In this document: one piece after another, positions 62,226 to 64,000 of the stretch | Layout: each line of letters opens with the position of its first letter | Numbering within the stretch: position 1 is the stretch's first letter | Source: an uncultured Alphaproteobacteria bacterium | Lineage (GTDB): Bacteria; Pseudomonadota; Alphaproteobacteria; Geminicoccales; Geminicoccaceae | NCBI GenBank assembly: GCA_937926445.1 | Contig: CALBAK010000031.1 | Location: forward strand, 32,906 to 96,905 | Reading direction: 5' to 3' | Length of the DNA: 64,000 nucleotides | The notes under the pieces: model-generated | What the model was told of the DNA's origin: nothing | Databases searched by the model: none | Seen by the model: the letters and a program-made list of their open reading frames with translations, nothing else | Made by a program: the position numbers and the translations under genes

Positions 62226-62930
62226 TCAAACCGCGAGGTAGGCCACGAGCCGCTCCTGGCCCGGGCCGAGCTCGGTGGCGGCGATCTCGTCCACCACCCG
62301 GCCGTGCTCGACGATGTAGTGGCGATCGGCGAGCTTGGCGGCGAAGCGGAAGTTCTGTTCGACGAGCAGGATCGTGAAGCCCTGCTCTTTGAGCCGGCGG
62401 ATGGTCCGCCCGATCTGCTGGACGATCACCGGTGCGAGCCCCTCGGTCGGCTCGTCGAGCAGAAGGAGTCGCGCGCCGGTCCGCAGGATCCGGGCGATCG
62501 CGAGCATCTGCTGCTCGCCGCCCGACAGTTTGGTCCCCTGGCTCGACAGCCGTTCGCGCAGGTTCGGAAAGAGTTCGAAGATCGCGGCGGACGAGAGCCC
62601 GCCCTCGGCCACGACAGGCGGTAGGAGGAGATTCTCCTGGACGTCGAGGCTCGCGAAGATGCCGCGCTCTTCGGGGCACCAGGCGATCCCGAGCCGGGCG
62701 ATCCGGTGCGGCGGCAGCCCCACGAGCTCCTGCCCCTCGAAGCGGACCGAGCCGCTGCGCCGCGGCACGATCCCGAGGATCGCCTTCAAGGTGGTGGTTT
62801 TACCGGCACCGTTGCGGCCGAGAAGGGTGACGACCTCGCCCGTGCGGACCGAAAAGTGCATGCCGTGCAGGACGTGCGCCTCGCCGTACCAGGCGTGCAG
62901 GTCCTCCACGACGAGCAACGGCTCGGCCAC
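62226..62930 (-). CDS. livF: ABC transporter ATP-binding protein LivF
   Basis: A 234-residue ATPase starting at GTG 62930, 2 bp after livG. Walker A is LLGRNGAGKTTTLKAILGIV (residues about 35-54), the Q-loop and LivF-type GIAWCPEERGIFASLDVQEN follow, signature KLSGGEQQMLAIARILRTGA, Walker B LLLLDEPTEGLAPVIVQQIG and H-switch ILLVEQN. It powers transport with LivG. Typical LivF C terminus without extra domains. Full length. Confidence 0.96.
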   Translation of the reverse strand: MAEPLLVVEDLHAWYGEAHVLHGMHFSVRTGEVVTLLGRNGAGKTTTLKAILGIVPRRSGSVRFEGQELVGLPPHRIARLGIAWCPEERGIFASLDVQENLLLPPVVAEGGLSSAAIFELFPNLRERLSSQGTKLSGGEQQMLAIARILRTGARLLLLDEPTEGLAPVIVQQIGRTIRRLKEQGFTILLVEQNFRFAAKLADRHYIVEHGRVVDEIAATELGPGQERLVAYLAV

Positions 62931-62932
62931 CC

Positions 62933-63691
62933 TCAGCCCTCCTCGCTGCCGAGATAGGCCTCGCGGACCCGGGGATCGGCGCTGATCCGGGCATAGTCGC
63001 CCTCGGCCAGGATCTCGCCGCGCACGAGCACGGTGATGGTGTCGCAGAGATCGGCCACGACCGCCAGATTGTGCTCGACCATGAGCACCGTGCGGCCCTT
63101 GGCCACCTCGCGGATCAGCGCCGTGATCCGCCCCACGTCCTCGCGCCCCATGCCGGCGGTGGGCTCGTCGAGCAGCATGAGCCGCGGCTCCAGGGCGATC
63201 GTAGTGGCGAGCTCGAGCGCGCGTTTGCGGCCGTAGGGGAGCTCGGCCGCCGGCACGTCCGCGAAGGCTGCGATTCCGACCGCATCGAGCAGCTCGCGCG
63301 CCCGCCCGTTCCAGCGCTCCAGCACCTTCTCGGAACGCCAGAAATCGAAGCTCTCGCCGCGCTTGCGCTGGAGCGCGACCCGCACGTTCTCGAGCGCGGT
63401 CAGATGGCCGAACACCGCGGAGATCTGGAAGGAGCGGACGATCCCGAGTAACGCCACCTGGGCCGGCCGTAGGCCCGTGATGTCGCGGCCCTCGAACAGG
63501 ATCCGCCCCGCCGTTGGCTGCAGGAACTTGGTCAGAAGGTTGAAGCAGGTCGTCTTGCCGGCCCCGTTCGGGCCGATGAGCGCGTGCACCGCACCGCGGC
63601 GGACCCGGAGCGCCACGTCGCGCACCGCTACGAAGCCGCGGAACTCCTTGGTCAATCCCTCGGTCTCGAGGATCGCGTCGTCGCCCGCCAC
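62933..63691 (-). CDS. livG: ABC transporter ATP-binding protein LivG
   Basis: A 252-residue ATPase starting at GTG 63691. Walker A ALIGPNGAGKTTCFNLLTKF (about residues 38-57), ILFEGRDITGLRPAQVALLG, FQISAVFGHLTALENVRVAL, signature LPYGRKRALELATTIAL, Walker B PRLMLLDEPTAGMGREDVGR and H-switch VLMVEHNL identify LivG. The signature region is LPYGRKR, as is normal for this branch. It is the first gene of the transporter run, 66 bp after the FkbM-type gene. Confidence 0.96.
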   Translation of the reverse strand: MAGDDAILETEGLTKEFRGFVAVRDVALRVRRGAVHALIGPNGAGKTTCFNLLTKFLQPTAGRILFEGRDITGLRPAQVALLGIVRSFQISAVFGHLTALENVRVALQRKRGESFDFWRSEKVLERWNGRARELLDAVGIAAFADVPAAELPYGRKRALELATTIALEPRLMLLDEPTAGMGREDVGRITALIREVAKGRTVLMVEHNLAVVADLCDTITVLVRGEILAEGDYARISADPRVREAYLGSEEG

Positions 63692-63757
63692 GCCGTCCTC
63701 CCGGCTGCGCCGATCATAGCGGCGGCCGAGGGCGGCGCCAGCCGGGGCCAGCGGCGG

Positions 63758-64000
63758 TCAGGCCGCGAGCAGCCGCTCGGCCCGCTCGCGAGGCAAATAA
63801 AAGACGTTCCTGGCCCTCTCCGCACCGGTCAGCAGACGACCGGCCTCGAAACTGAAGTCCACGTAATCGAGTTCGCGCAGGAGAGCCGCGACCCGCTCGT
63901 CCTCGCCCGCCTCGACCATGAACACCGGACGGCACCGCCGGAGGGTCGCTTCGCCGCCGCGCAGCACCGCGTATTCGTGGTCCTGCACGTCGAGCTTCAC
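63758..64000 (-). CDS. FkbM-family methyltransferase, C-terminal part only
   Basis: The gene runs off the window end, so only the last 80 residues are seen. VKLDVQDHEYAVLRGGEATL followed by CRPVFMVEAGEDERVAALLR matches the C-terminal half of FkbM SAM-dependent methyltransferases (their KxDVxGxExxVLxGA and RPxxxxE motifs). The tail is FYLPRERAERLLAA. FkbM enzymes O-methylate sugars or natural products. The start lies beyond base 64000. Confidence 0.85.
   Translation of the reverse strand: MKLDVQDHEYAVLRGGEATLRRCRPVFMVEAGEDERVAALLRELDYVDFSFEAGRLLTGAERARNVFYLPRERAERLLAA

Overview
This is a very GC-rich window in which genes are packed closely on both strands. Many are coupled by 1 to 11 bp start/stop overlaps, and GTG and TTG starts are common. 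I read it as chromosome of an alphaproteobacterium, most likely Rhodospirillales or Geminicoccales-like. Support comes from the forms of AccA, PurA, AMP nucleosidase, DusA, the bactofilin and MlaA, together with the many solute-binding-protein transporters (TTT, TRAP-type, Liv) and acyl-CoA dehydrogenases. I see no rRNA, CRISPR array, insertion sequence or prophage. One tRNA, Gly-GCC, is present.

Layout, 1-14 kb: the 3' part of an M16 peptidase, an MFS_3 exporter, then a minus-strand run purA > AAA ATPase > small TOPRIM-like protein. The last two resemble two-gene ATPase/nuclease immunity modules such as PARIS, but sit directly behind purA. A complete tripartite tricarboxylate transporter tctCBA follows, then an ECF sigma/anti-sigma/subtilase locus whose anti-sigma gene and subtilase 5' end have broken reading frames. 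Next is a minus-strand pair: a P-loop NTPase and an ABC-exporter membrane domain without its ATPase domain.

14-27 kb: OpgC and an SGNH hydrolase (divergent), a gene-poor 744 bp gap, glpK, an endonuclease/phosphatase-like protein, a stress-type membrane protein, a uronate dehydrogenase-like enzyme, accA, a TVP38 plus FAD-disulfide reductase pair, a prolyl-tRNA editing protein, a multiply broken hydrolase gene, mlaA and tRNA-Gly.

27-34 kb holds the most coherent metabolic unit: an exported high-potential Rieske protein, a PQQ alcohol dehydrogenase with the Asp-x-Asp motif of lanthanide enzymes, a small periplasmic protein, and a two-subunit molybdenum aldehyde oxidoreductase (IorA/IorB type) with a Tat signal. 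A strong promoter precedes it and a classical terminator closes it. Together these could oxidise an alcohol to aldehyde and acid in the periplasm. No cytochrome c is encoded, so the Rieske protein is the obvious candidate electron acceptor.

34-64 kb: an orphan TRAP large permease with a MATE exporter, a methyltransferase-like protein, a lipoprotein, a bactofilin, a PfkB kinase, an SDR, an Fsr-like MFS exporter, an acyl-CoA dehydrogenase, a DMT exporter, a DadA-like oxidase, a sulfotransferase, a PaaI thioesterase with glutaryl-CoA dehydrogenase, a formate/nitrite channel, a GDPD and AMP nucleosidase with overlapping divergent starts, an orphan Flp pilin, DusA, NAD synthetase, a degenerate sensor-kinase-like protein, the five-gene Liv amino-acid ABC transporter and the end of an FkbM methyltransferase. 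Two genes of unknown function (43022-43615 and 54588-55367) have AT-rich promoters containing inverted repeats, unlike anything else here. One of them appears to be leaderless.

All calls come from reading the sequence and remembered family features; no database search was run.
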